Shown piece by piece: positions 49,155 to 60,290 of a DNA stretch of 64,000 nt. The position numbers were made by a program, and so were the translations under genes. The notes under the pieces are model-generated. The model ran no database searches. It had not been told where the DNA came from and saw nothing but the letters and a program-made list of their open reading frames with translations. Position 1 is the stretch's first letter. Every line of letters begins with the position of its first letter. The stretch covers positions 3,437,275 through 3,501,274 of the forward strand of contig NC_052409.1 in assembly GCF_009389715.1 (NCBI RefSeq), in the 5' to 3' direction. The DNA is from Phoenix dactylifera (taxonomy: Eukaryota > Streptophyta > Magnoliopsida > Arecales > Arecaceae).

Positions 49155-51099
49155 CTTTTCTCATTCCTCTCCCTCTCTCGTAGTCTCTTATCTTTAAAAG
49201 ATCAACACATGCATTTGTTCTCGTTCTTGTTCTTCTTCTTGTTGTTGTTGAGCTCTAGGGAGGGAAGCAGCAGGGGTACTGTGAATTTCTAGGTGATGCA
49301 TCCTTATGTTAATTATTTTCTTCTTCCAATCTTAGTTGTGACTTGAATTTTTAGTTGAGTTGCATTGTAGCACTTGTGAGATCATTGTGATAGAAGAGTG
49401 TTTGAGGAGTCTGTAAAGCTTTCCACCTATGTGAGTAGATGAAAAGTTGTTTGATTTTCGACTGGTCTTCCAACAGGTGCATTTTGCTGACAAGGGAAAA
49501 GATGTTTAGTTATGGCTTTAGGATGCAACGAACTCCCAGAAAATTCCTCAAATCCCTACTCTGAAATCCCTTCACGGTTTGGATCTTGGTCTGGAGGCTA
49601 AATGCTTAAGCTTAAGATTGGGATTCCACCATTTTCCCTAAAAAGCCCAGCCTGTACTCAGAATTTGCCTCCCCCTCCCCGGATTCTCGACAGTACCTCT
49701 AAATCATGGTCAACGTTGGCAAGCCATTTCTGGAAAGCCTTCTGCGAAAGACAAAGTTTTCAACAATGTTGGCTCAAGTACTGCATCACAATTAACTTGA
49801 TATATAAAACATGGATATCTAGAGACATTTACTGTAATTTTTACTTTCAGTGACCAATCAAGGAAGAGAGAGACTTCAAGACAAAATTAGATGGCTTAGG
49901 ACGTCTGTGGACATCTCAGATGGATCTCATATGACACATCCCAAAATATAGAAGAAAAAATAAAGAAAGAAAGAAAAGGAAGGATTACTGATTTTTTTGA
50001 GGTGAAAGCATCCAAAAGAACGGCAAAGGTACAATAAAAGATGTCTGGTTTCATGGGACCACGGACTTAGAGATGAAGCCAAGCCTAAAAAGTAGAGTCC
50101 TACTAACCAACTGGCTAACTCATTTTTCATTCAGAAAAATCTGATATCTCCAAAAAAAAAATGTGTCAGCCACTGATTAGGCAAATTCCGACTCTGAACG
50201 ATGCTATAATCCATGTCATAACATAAGAAAACGCATAAATAAGCCTTCGACAGAGCTCCATCAGTGTATATAGGTCAGTGGCTAATGGACACAAACCAAG
50301 CGAATTATTTCTTTGCAGTCACCTCACAGCAAGCATATTATGGCATGGAGCCTTTAGATGCCAACCTACTGCTCTTTTTTTTAAAAAAACTAGGACAGAT
50401 GTATGATACAGTGCGGGTGTGAATACATCTAAGAAAATTAAAAATTAACAAGTCACGGAGTGCACTGGATAACTTTCTCTTTTCTACCTGGAGCGCACCG
50501 GCTTCATCAGAGGCCCGGGCCAGGGTGATACTGTGTATGTTCTTCGTGGAAAACATAGATTTCTGTTGCTGGGGGGAGTGTGTCCGTTGAAATGCGGACA
50601 TAGATTCCTCTCCACGACAACTTGTGACGTGGTATCGCCATGTTATGTTCCATGTGTCAGGCAACACGGAAGCCAAGATGGATTGGTTGCAACGGCGGCA
50701 AGCCCCTAGTTTCCTCTATTTCCATAGGAACGAAATGGCTGGTACGAGCATGGCTTCCAAGGAAGAAGCTATGATAAGAACAACTCCTTCAAGCCTATCG
50801 TCAAAACAAGAGCACCAGTTGTGGCTAGCAACTTGGCCTCCTATTGCAGGGCAACGCCCCGCTAAGCGGCACCACATTGAACGTACGCTGAAGACACAAG
50901 TCTAAACGTTACGGCACCTCCAAAAGCACATATTGATACAAATTCTGAACCATGCAGCAACTAGAGAAACCCTTCTCCAAACCGAAAGAAACTGTAATTT
51001 GTCTCACCTTCTTCCTTGCAATAGAGTACCCCATCAGAAATGGAACGCCATCAGAATGCAGCTAACAAGATCATAAAATAAAAGACTACATCAGGATGG

Positions 51100-51420
51100 T
51101 TCGCCTAGATGAAACCTTCAAAGTGGTAGGCTGCATAGAAGGTAACCTAGTCTGCAGCATCGTTTGACTCTCTATATACGTGCATGGCTTGCTGGGAGTC
51201 ACACTCCCTCAGCAATCTGCGGACGTCGTGGAATAGTGGCTTCTCCTCCACACTACATCTCCGACCCCGAATTCACTCAATCACCATGGCCGAGGCCTCT
51301 TCGAGGAGGATGCGATCCGCGCCTAACACCAGCCTTAGCATATGTAATGCCCTCTCATGCTGTTTTAAGCTCGGCGCAAGTAGCAGACGTGTCGAATATC
51401 CGCTCTGAACTCATCCTCTT
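51100..51420 (-). pseudogene. Possible LINE RNase H remnant
   Basis: The minus strand reads MHVYRESNDAAD followed by a stop and then FYAAYHFEGF, like the HVYREANxAAD segment near the end of plant LINE RNase H domains. The rest is too broken to align by eye. Confidence 0.35.
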
Positions 51421-52023
51421 CATCAATCAAAAATAAAGTTCCAACTTGCAGCAAATCCAGAATTTGGAGAGCCCCAGACCAAAAAAAAAAGAAAAAATAG
51501 TGACTAAATGCCAGGTCAACATCAAGTACCACTTCGGCTTGCTACATTTGTAGATGTGATCAGCCTACCTTTTTCTAATCACGCACTTCATAAACCCTAC
51601 AGAACACTAGAAGGCAATTTAACCGAGATTTTGAATATCTTCAGGAAACACAGTCAGAATGAAGATATTAGATGGTTGCCCATCAACATAAAGACATAAT
51701 TAACCAACATAAGGCCCATATGAAGAATTTTTCTTAATTCTTAAGCAAAGCTCTCATCGCTCAATGTTTTAGATGTTACTAAATGTCACATTAAATGATA
51801 AAAATTTTATGAACTAAGGAACATTCATCCTCCAGAAACAGCACATTAAAAGCTTCCTTGTTACTATTTGCAGAATGTCAGTTATGACATACAGAAGTTT
51901 TTGGTTCATGGATCGATATCAAAACATTTTCTTTATGATAAAAGCAGTGAAAATTAACTTTAAATAGATGGAGCACTAAATCCCAAATTGGCACAAGAGA
52001 TTGGTAGTGCAGAGATTGTAGAG

Positions 52024-52198
52024 TAGGGTTAGAACTAGGCCCCGGCCCAGCTTGAGGCCCATCGGGTAGGCTGGGCTTCAAGTCAGGCCTTAGGCCTGGC
52101 CAAAAGGGTCTATGCTCGGGCTCTAGAGCTCAACCGAAAACCGGGCCGGCCCAACTCAAAGCCCGACCAGCCCGGCCCACCCCTAACCCTAATCCTAG
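52024..52198. mobile_element. GGGCCGGGC-type MITE-like element
   Basis: The left end TAGGGTTAGAACTAGGCCCC and the reverse complement of the right end (TAGGATTAGGGTTAGGGGTG) are similar. The interior is unusually rich in GGCCC/GGGCC (GGGCCGGCCC, AGCCCGGCCC) against AT-rich flanks. This is the common plant GGCCCGGGCC-rich MITE type. No clear TSD was seen. Confidence 0.55.
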
Positions 52199-55144
52199 AG
52201 TTATTATTCTTAAGTATATCCTTGTGTAACAAATCTTCTCTTTCGAAATAAAATAGGTTATAGATTTTAGAAGATATTCTAGGTAATAATTATTTAACAA
52301 AAATATACTTCTTCCCATAAACTCAGTCGAGTATATCCTTTAGAAATCAATGCTAATGCCTCAATTAATTAAAGAATAAATCAAACCCCTAAATAAAAGT
52401 CATATATCTTCAACACCAGAAGGCCAAGATTTCCAAGCAAGCTATGCAAGAGTACAATTTCACTATAGCAAGATGAAGAAAATGCACAATTGCCATTGCT
52501 CGAACAATTACAAAGCTATTGAAATCATGATCTTCATTTTTCGCTTGATAGACATCATCTATGGATCATTTGCTAGCTACATCCAAAAACTTTTGCCCCA
52601 AAGAGCATACCTTATTAAAGGACAGGGGTACAATATTAGATTTGATGACTTTTAAGTTGTAGACTATCATTTTGTTAGAACAACAAAGCAATTTGGTTAA
52701 GAGTCCATTTCAATTCTTCAAGTTCTAATGTCGAGAGACCACCATGTAAGTTCACAAAACTTAATAAAGATCATTAATCACACCATGCCCACCAATCGAT
52801 AATGTTATTATTAAATGATGACAGCATTAGGTAAAAGACACAAGAGAGCTGACTAACCCTAGCATACGACAATATGGCGTATTGGTTTGCGATTCATCAC
52901 TTTATTATCAAGAACCTTAATTCCATGCTCACCCTAGACATCATATGTTTGCCCGAATTAACTTTGGGGGTGGATGCAATTTAAAAGCTGAACTTAGGGA
53001 GAATGTTCATAAAAAAAATTGACATGCCTATTTGTGCTCGTAAACAATCAAAATATTGGTCAAAGGACGAGAACAAAAGAACCTTTTGATGAACTATGGC
53101 CGCGCATTTCACCATGAACCTGCTAAAAGATTACCCACAGCCATGAATATGTTTGTGAGAAAAGATGATCATGTTTCAAAGCTTTCTAGCATCTTCATTT
53201 ATAGATGGAACGGGCATTAATAAGAATAGAGGATTAACATGACTAAGACACAAGATATACATAAGCACCATTTTTCCCCAACTAAATTTGAGATGGATAA
53301 GCCTATGGTAGATGAGTGGAATTTGCATACTTTCATAAGTATTCAGCATATCCACCTCATGTAGATCACCTCTTTGTTCACTATATAAACAATGCACCAT
53401 AACATTCACAGGTTATAAGCAACTAATAGCAATCACAGACCCTTTTACAAGAGCACATTGAGTATGCAATACAGTTGCCATAACATATTCTATAATTTAA
53501 CGCTTTCAAACGCAATATCAAACAAACAAGAGTAAGTATTAAATGTTCATCACATTTTTGACCCCCTTGGCCCCTTCATTAGAGGAAAGATGCCCTCCCA
53601 TTCATTAATCCACCAAGCCATGCAAATAGTTTATCAAATCCCAAAGATTTTTAGAAGAAGAAAACCTGAAACCACTAAGGTTTTATCCCCTTTCCCTTCC
53701 AAAATTGAGAGAGACCTCTTCTATCAAATTTAAGTCGATTCTTGACCAATAGTCATGGTTTCCTTGCCTGTATCTTCCAATTGCAAGCAGACTGTCCTAC
53801 ATCACCTAAAGTTAATCCTCATGCCATCATCAAGAATGGATGGACAAGTAAAAACTCAAAGGGAAGCCAAAAAATGTGGTTACTTTATATGATGCTTAAT
53901 TACAAAAAAAAAAAAAAACTACTTTTAATTTTCCTGTCATCTTCAACTTGATTTCTTTTAACATGTAAAGTTACAACGCAATTCAATTTCCATCTACCAA
54001 AACAGAGTAGGGAAAAAAAATCTTATAGCTCCATCTCCCTTGTGGATATAAAGTGCTCTGCACTATCATTTGAACAATCCAATAACAATCCTTGATCTAA
54101 CCAAAGAGGCAAAACCAGGTAGTACAATTCTGCTATCCATTCTTTGCTTAACTTTTGGCAGAATAAGAAGGCGCTTGGCAGCAAATACATAAACATATGA
54201 TTCCGAAAAAAAGGCGAACATAAGTCAAAGAATTCTTGCTATTCATTATCCTAAATAAGCTCAGACCCATTAATGGTTACGAAGACAATATGGTGAAACC
54301 AAAATACACCATGGCTGCTTAAGAATATACTACATACAATAATAGCTATTCAAAGAAAATGTTGTTATCATGGAAATTCACTAGAGTTATGTTATATGAT
54401 AAGCATAATATAGCACAAATAGCAGAAATGCTGGTGATTTAGTGCAATACAATCAATATTTATCATGATAAATGTGTTAGAGTTTTAATTAAAAAAGAAT
54501 AATTTTTTTATTCTCTAAACTTTAATTGATATAAATGTTTTAAAATATTTTTTTTATGAGAAAGGTTATGTATTTTCTGAGCTATCGCATCTCTTCAATC
54601 TTTCGGATAGAATTTATAAATGGACTATTTTCGGAGTTTTTTCTACAGAAAAAATTTTTCAACTTTCTGCTTTCTATTTTTTCTTCTTTTTTGGGCATCT
54701 AAACCTCAAATCTACATGTAGGGAGTGAATCACGTTCTTAGGGTAGTGTATGTCACACGTCTTGATCCAGACAAGCTCTTTTCAATCTTCTGATTTTATT
54801 CTAGAAAATTATTTTTTTATAATACTTTTATAAAATAAAAATATAGCAGTCCCTAACAAAATACTTTTTCAACAAAATGCACCTTATAAAATAAGCCTCA
54901 TCCAGGCAGGCCATATGTTATTGCCAGCAAAGTGCAAGGGATACAATTTCATTCAGTAATGCAGCATTCAAGCCTCTCAGAAAAAGAAACTGGGCTTGTA
55001 ATCAGACAATCTCACCTCTTTGCATATGGAGGACAACAATTCATATGCAATCTGGGCATCGATTTGCTCCAAAATGATTGATTTAACAAAAGAAACCCCA
55101 ATCCTCACATATGCCATCCAAATTCCTTTGGAAAAACTCCAAAC

Positions 55145-56311
55145 TTAGGCAGCTTCTGCTTGCTCAGATCCTTCTCCATCCACAGCCACACCAACTACCT
55201 TCTCAAGCTTCTTCCAGTCCCCTGTGAAATCTTCCGGGAATTTCTTCTTCAGCCCACTAACCACCCTCTTTGCAGCTCTAACCTTCGATTTCTTCATCAA
55301 TCCCTCCACCAGAAGCTTTACCGACCATAAATCCGGCACCTTGTGCAGCTTCACACTATCCATGAACACCTCCAAACCCCCATCAAAATCCTCAATTTTA
55401 CATAAAGAAGCCAAGAAATTCTTGAAAGTCGCAGTATTTGGAGCGCATCCCTTCTCCTCCAAACCCTTGTACACATTCTTTGCCTCCTCGAAGCGGCCAT
55501 GGCTACAATAGCAGCTCATGAGATAGTTGTAAGTAATAGTGTCGGGCTTCAATCCTGCTGCCTCGATCTCTTTGATCAAATCGAGCACGTCTTGCGGCTT
55601 CCCGTCGAGGGCTCGGTGCATCACCCGGACATTATAAGCCGGCAAATCGGGCTTGCAGCCCTTCTTCTGCATCTCCTTCCACAATCCCTCGGCCTCCTCG
55701 GGCCTGCCCTCTTTGTAGAAGGAATCCAGAAGGGTGGTGTAGGTGACGGTGGTGACCTCGATTTTTTTCTCCTGCATCTCCTTGAGGACGGCGAGGGCTT
55801 TCTTGGTGTCGCCCGCGAGGCAGTAGGACTTGACGAGGATGCCGTAGGAGACCTTGTTCGGGGCGATGGGGAGGCGGCGGGTGAGGTCGGCGAAGAGGTC
55901 GGGGACGCGGCTGCGGGAGGCAACAAGGGGGGAGTGGTTGAGGGCGGAGAGGAGGGCGTTGAGGGAGAGGGCAGTGCGGGGGGCTCCGAGGGAGGGTATC
56001 TCGTCGAGGGTGCGGAGGGCGCGGTCGAGCATGCCGGCGGCGGCATAGGAAGTGATGACGGCAGCGAGGAAGGGCTCGTCGGAGGCACGGGGGTCCTTCT
56101 TGAGCGGCTCGAGGAGGGCCTCGATGTCGGAGAAGCGGCGAGCGCGGGCCAGACGGCGGATAGCGGGGTCGAAGGCGTGGCGGCCTGAGAAGAGCGGGGC
56201 GGCGGAGGGAGCGGTCGGAGGTGGAGATGGGGAGGAGGAGAGGAGGCGAAGATGGTGGCGGAGGAGGAGGAGGAGGGAGCGGTGGCTGCGGGAGGAAGCG
56301 ACAAGCGCCAT
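55145..56311 (-). CDS. P-class pentatricopeptide repeat protein, probably mitochondrial
   Basis: An intronless frame of 388 aa. I start at MALVASSRSHRSLLLL (56311) because it gives a classic Arg/Ser/Leu-rich mitochondrial targeting peptide. The in-frame extension to 56473 lacks such features. At least five P-type repeats follow, for example NKVSYGILVKSYCLAGDTKK, TVTYTTLLDSFYKEGRPEEA, DTITYNYLMSCYCSHGRFEE and NTATFKNFLASLCKIEDFDG. Spacing and length fit the plant PPR336-like group (At4g36680/At2g18520 type), some of which are mitoribosome-associated. That function is inferred only. The 5' half is strongly GC-rich, the gradient typical of monocot genes, which also makes long antisense ORFs on the plus strand. 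Confidence 0.9.
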   Translation of the reverse strand: MALVASSRSHRSLLLLLRHHLRLLSSSPSPPPTAPSAAPLFSGRHAFDPAIRRLARARRFSDIEALLEPLKKDPRASDEPFLAAVITSYAAAGMLDRALRTLDEIPSLGAPRTALSLNALLSALNHSPLVASRSRVPDLFADLTRRLPIAPNKVSYGILVKSYCLAGDTKKALAVLKEMQEKKIEVTTVTYTTLLDSFYKEGRPEEAEGLWKEMQKKGCKPDLPAYNVRVMHRALDGKPQDVLDLIKEIEAAGLKPDTITYNYLMSCYCSHGRFEEAKNVYKGLEEKGCAPNTATFKNFLASLCKIEDFDGGLEVFMDSVKLHKVPDLWSVKLLVEGLMKKSKVRAAKRVVSGLKKKFPEDFTGDWKKLEKVVGVAVDGEGSEQAEAA

Positions 56312-59300
56312 TGCCGTGTCTTTTTTTCCCAAACGGCTCCGAGAATTGCAATGCCAGATGGCTCTAGGGTTTAAGTTCTGGGCCCTGGGTGGCTGGGCCT
56401 GGATCCAACCCAACGTTGCGCGGACATGAGGAATGGGCTCCATATGGAAACTTCGTGGGTTGGACCTGGCCAAAATTACGAGTGCACGAGACCAAATGTT
56501 TGTTCCGTGGTTGAGTTCTTTCGCATTTCTCGTATCGTTTTTCGTGGATTAGCATCTCGAGGTCCTTTGATGGGCATAAAGAAATCGTCTTGGTAGCAAC
56601 CACCAAACCAATAGAACAAAAGTTAGCTCTGCAGCTGGCAACTCCGCTCTAGCCCAAAAGGAGATCTTCTGGAAAGAACGATCGTCAGTCTCTTGGCGGA
56701 GATCGCAATACGAAGTTTTTTCAACCTAATCCGGCATCAGACAAATTCGATAAATGGAAAATGACGTCAATCCATTGAGATATGGTATGCTACAAGTGAA
56801 TATTTGAGACAATAAATGAATCCTCATTTTCGGATGACTGATCCTTCTAATCCAGTCCATCTGATGTCCTTTATTTATTTTTATTTTGATTTCGATATTT
56901 TTTTTTATTGTCTATATTAATACGTAAGAAGGCCAGAGAAATTTTTTTTTTTTTCCTAATTCTAATTCTTCGGAGGGAAAAATTCACTTTTTTATCCTGT
57001 TGATAGAAGGTTTGTGATTACTAATCATAAATAGAGGTAGGATAAAAAAAATAGATCTGGAGGAAAAAATCAAAAGTTATTACCCGAAACTTCTAACTCT
57101 TATTACAAGGTAGCTGCTGGGACAAAAGAATTGAGAAATTTTTTGTTTCTTACTTCTGTCTATGCCTCAATATTCTTTCTTACCATTTCCGGCTGAGGAG
57201 AGTTAACTGGGGATAGCTGTTATGATCACAACAGATGAACTGTAAGCCCATAAGCGATCTGATCTGCTTTTCCCGTTAGAAGCATACGCGCAGAGGCTTA
57301 TTTTGAGAGTTCAGTAGAGCTGTAGTAGCGGGACTAGTAGCTAGCTCCAGTCTTGTAGAGAGCTGTCCTTTCAATAGAAACAGCACAATGTTCAAAGTCT
57401 ACTAAAATAATTTTAAACTATCATGTCATCACCATGTGAAACAAATTCTTAACAGCCACTTGATGGAGACACACGGAAGGGTCGTATTACATCGAGATGC
57501 AACTTTAAGGAAATAATTGAAACTTTTTGAAGTGCCTGTGAAATAATTGAAACTTTTTGAAGTGCCTGTGAAACACGAGCGAAATCGCGGAGGTCAAAAA
57601 GTGAATTTTTTTTTTAATTGTACTTTTTAACAAATGTCCAAAAACACAAGTATCATTGGGTCCATAATTTAATACCTTGACAACTAATCGTTTGTTTTCT
57701 GATGTTTTGACAACAAATTTTACAAGTTGCACCTAATGTCATATAGCAAACAAATTGTCCATATACACATAACAGGAGCCTCGTAATATTACTCAATGTG
57801 TTGAGTTGGGATTGAACAATAATATGTTGCCTATGATGGCTAATGTCCTAGAGTTATCTACATGAAAAGAAAATGTGATCAAAATTGAGCCAACTATGAT
57901 AAATATTGAAAAGACTTGAGGTTTCTTATGAGAACCTTTTTATGTTTAGATGGATCCTAGGTCCATTATTCTCATATTTTTCATATTAAATCACGATTTG
58001 CTTGCTATGTGGAAAAAGTTGGCGATATTTGTAATGTTTTCTGTTAATATGTTTGATAAAATAAGTGCATTTACATGAACTCTCCCTTATCCGTCCATAA
58101 GGATGTAGACTATCCATGGTTTTCTAGCGATATTCATTCTGATTTTGAAATAATTTTGAGACAAGTTTGTCATTGCAATAACAAGAAAAACCAATTCCAT
58201 TTTCATTTTTTGTAAAAACTATTTTTTCCAATATAAATCATTTTAGGTTATAATATTTTTGCTATCCGCGCTCCTTATGAGTAATTTTTACATGTGCAGT
58301 GGTCAATGAAGTTAAATGTGCATTCATTTGAGGATAAGGACATATGACCAAATCCAAAAGTGCTACTTTTATGGAGGAGATAAAAAAAATACAATCATTT
58401 GTTTATTGCAAATGAAAATAAAGTGGATCTTGGTGAGTGTGAATGATGTTGAAAATTGTTGTCTATGCATCTTAAACAAATTTGTAGGATTCAAAAGAAT
58501 AACATCTCCAAATCTCTGTAATATCAGCATATTTTAGATATCGCTAGTTACATCCGCACATTTGGCAAACACTGCTCATTTAATATCTAAATGAGAATTA
58601 TCGGATCCTACAAACAACCATTTAAAATTGGCAATTACATCTTCCTAGTTTCCAAACCTTTCTTGCACAGTTATAATTCAGATTTTGATTGAAAGTGTAT
58701 GCGGTGATACTTACTAAGGTTCAATGTACATATTACGTGTGGTGACAATTAATAATGGTTAAAAATGTTAAACTATTGTCTTTGGAAAAGATCCTAACAG
58801 GTTGTATGTATCTTAAGCATTGTACATTTATGTCAACATTGACTTATGGCATTGAAGTATGAATCTTGGAAAAAAAAATCTTGCTTGCACAAACCCTGAT
58901 CCCATATGGGACAATAATATTCTTTCCAATGAGAAATGTGACAATAATATTGAGAATAAGATTCATGCACTCTTTTGTTGTACCTTTAACCTTTTGACTC
59001 GAACCTTACCGGCCTCTTGGAAAAATGGTAGCGCAAGAGGTGCCATTTCACTTGCTCTCCAGCAATGAAATGTACAAGACTTGGGTGGTGTTTGAAGCAA
59101 GACATGAAAACTTTGGATAAATGACATGGATATCAATCAAACTTTTAACAATGAGCACAAATATAATCAAAATAACATTTTTTTTCTTTTTTTAGTAAAT
59201 TATGAATTTCTCACCTCCATTAAAACTACATCTCTATTTCTATCATCCATGTTTTGCATAATTCAATCACTCAACGTCCCATGCCAGAAAAATAGATTCT

Positions 59301-59470
59301 ACACTTTTCATATATTATCTTTTTTTTTCTTCTTATGGGACTCAGATCGATCAACTCCAAAGCTAATTCTAAGTATTTATGAATACAGGCCAATCCTAAT
59401 ATGTAATTCTATAATTTTGCTGATTGTATTAGTCTAACCAAATAGACGTGGCCAAAATATTTAATCAATT
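56312..59470. other. Intergenic between divergent PPR and NTMC2T5 genes
   Basis: About 4 kb separate two genes pointing away from each other. It is mostly AT-rich. The only structures found are the 30-bp tandem at 57511-57570 and the 107-bp tandem at about 59475-59690. No ORF here resembles a known protein. Confidence 0.5.
57511..57570 (+). repeat. Exact two-copy 30-bp tandem duplication
   Basis: The unit AAATAATTGAAACTTTTTGA plus AGTGCCTGTG is repeated twice without change. Confidence 0.97.
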
Positions 59471-59474
59471 ATTA

Positions 59475-59690
59475 CTTATTATTCTATCCTGTGATGCAAT
59501 TTTAATTGCTATCAAAGATGGTGTATCTACTATTCCAACTTCCAAGTCCTTCACGGAACTTATTTTCCTTGAACTTGGTTACTGATTATTCTATCCCGTG
59601 ATGCAATTTTAATTGCTATCAAAGATGGTGTATCTGCTATTCCAACTTCCAAGTCCTTCATGGAACTCATTTTTCTTGAACTTCTTGGGC
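59475..59690 (+). repeat. Two-copy tandem duplication of about 107 bp
   Basis: ATTATTCTATCCTGTGATGC at 59478 and ATTATTCTATCCCGTGATGC at 59585 begin two copies that differ at only a few positions through ...TTCCAACTTCCAAGTCCTTC. The second copy runs up to the GC-rich leader region of the NTMC2T5 gene. Confidence 0.9.
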
Positions 59691-59879
59691 CAACGTCCCA
59701 GAATAGCTGGACCACCACCTTTCTGCACGAGCCGTGATGCCAGAACCCAACCCCACGACCGCGCCCGTTCACCGACCGCGCCCGTTACGTTCGCGCGCGT
59801 CCCGGGCTATCGTCCACGCGTCCCCCACCCAAAAGGCGGCAGTGTTTTCCCACCGATTGGGCGAGCGCTCGCCTCCGTC

Positions 59880-60290
59880 TTTCCATATATCTTTTTCTCC
59901 TCCCGGGATGCCGGTTATTTTATCCCCCCCCTCGCAAGTAAACGGAGTCCCGCCTCCGTCCTCTCCGTCGAAACCCCACCGACCAAACCCTTGTCGTGGT
60001 CCGATCTTTCCGAATTTATTCTACGATCGTCGTCTCGATTTCTTCGAGGTTTCCCCCTTCCAGTGGTGTTCTTGGTCCGGCGTCCATGGAGGTTTCCGCG
60101 TCCATCGATCGGAACTCCGGAACCCCTAATCGCAGGCTCTCGAGATTGCGGGCTCTATAGAGGTAGATCCGCTCGAGTTCGAGCGTCTCGAGCCGTGGGC
60201 GTTCCGGCTTGGAATCTATGTTTTCGGCTGTTGTTGATGTGAATTGCGCCGCCCAACGTTGGATTGGGGCTGGCGTTTCTTGCGCCTGGA
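59880..60290 (+). promoter_or_regulatory. NTMC2T5 promoter/5' UTR region with two uORFs
   Basis: A TATA-like CCATATATC lies at about 59883-59891 and is followed by GC-rich, CT-rich sequence typical of a leader. Downstream are an ATG at 60086 opening a 24-codon uORF (stop 60158-60160) and an ATG at 60218 opening a 58-codon uORF (stop 60392-60394). The second passes the main start at 60291 in another frame. The transcription start is not known, so uORF inclusion is inferred. Confidence 0.5.

Larger units (their letters stand above)
49155..55144. other. Intergenic region, 6 kb
   Basis: 49155 to about 49430 is probably the NPH3-gene 3' UTR. About 51100-51420 may be a decayed LINE RNase H end on the minus strand (a YRESNDAAD-like segment followed by stops). 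52024-52198 is a GGCCC-rich MITE-like block. 52200-55140 is AT-rich with no gene recognised. The last part before 55145 should be the PPR 3' UTR. Confidence 0.5.

Noticed and set aside
55499..56188. 229-aa ORF on the plus strand, Gly/Glu/Val-rich
   Set aside because: It is antisense to the GC-rich P-class PPR gene, whose own frame shows clear repeats. High GC3 removes stops on the other strand.
58316..59437. ORFs of 69-103 aa before NTMC2T5
   Set aside because: AT-rich composition, no motif, and no splice-compatible extension to neighbouring genes.
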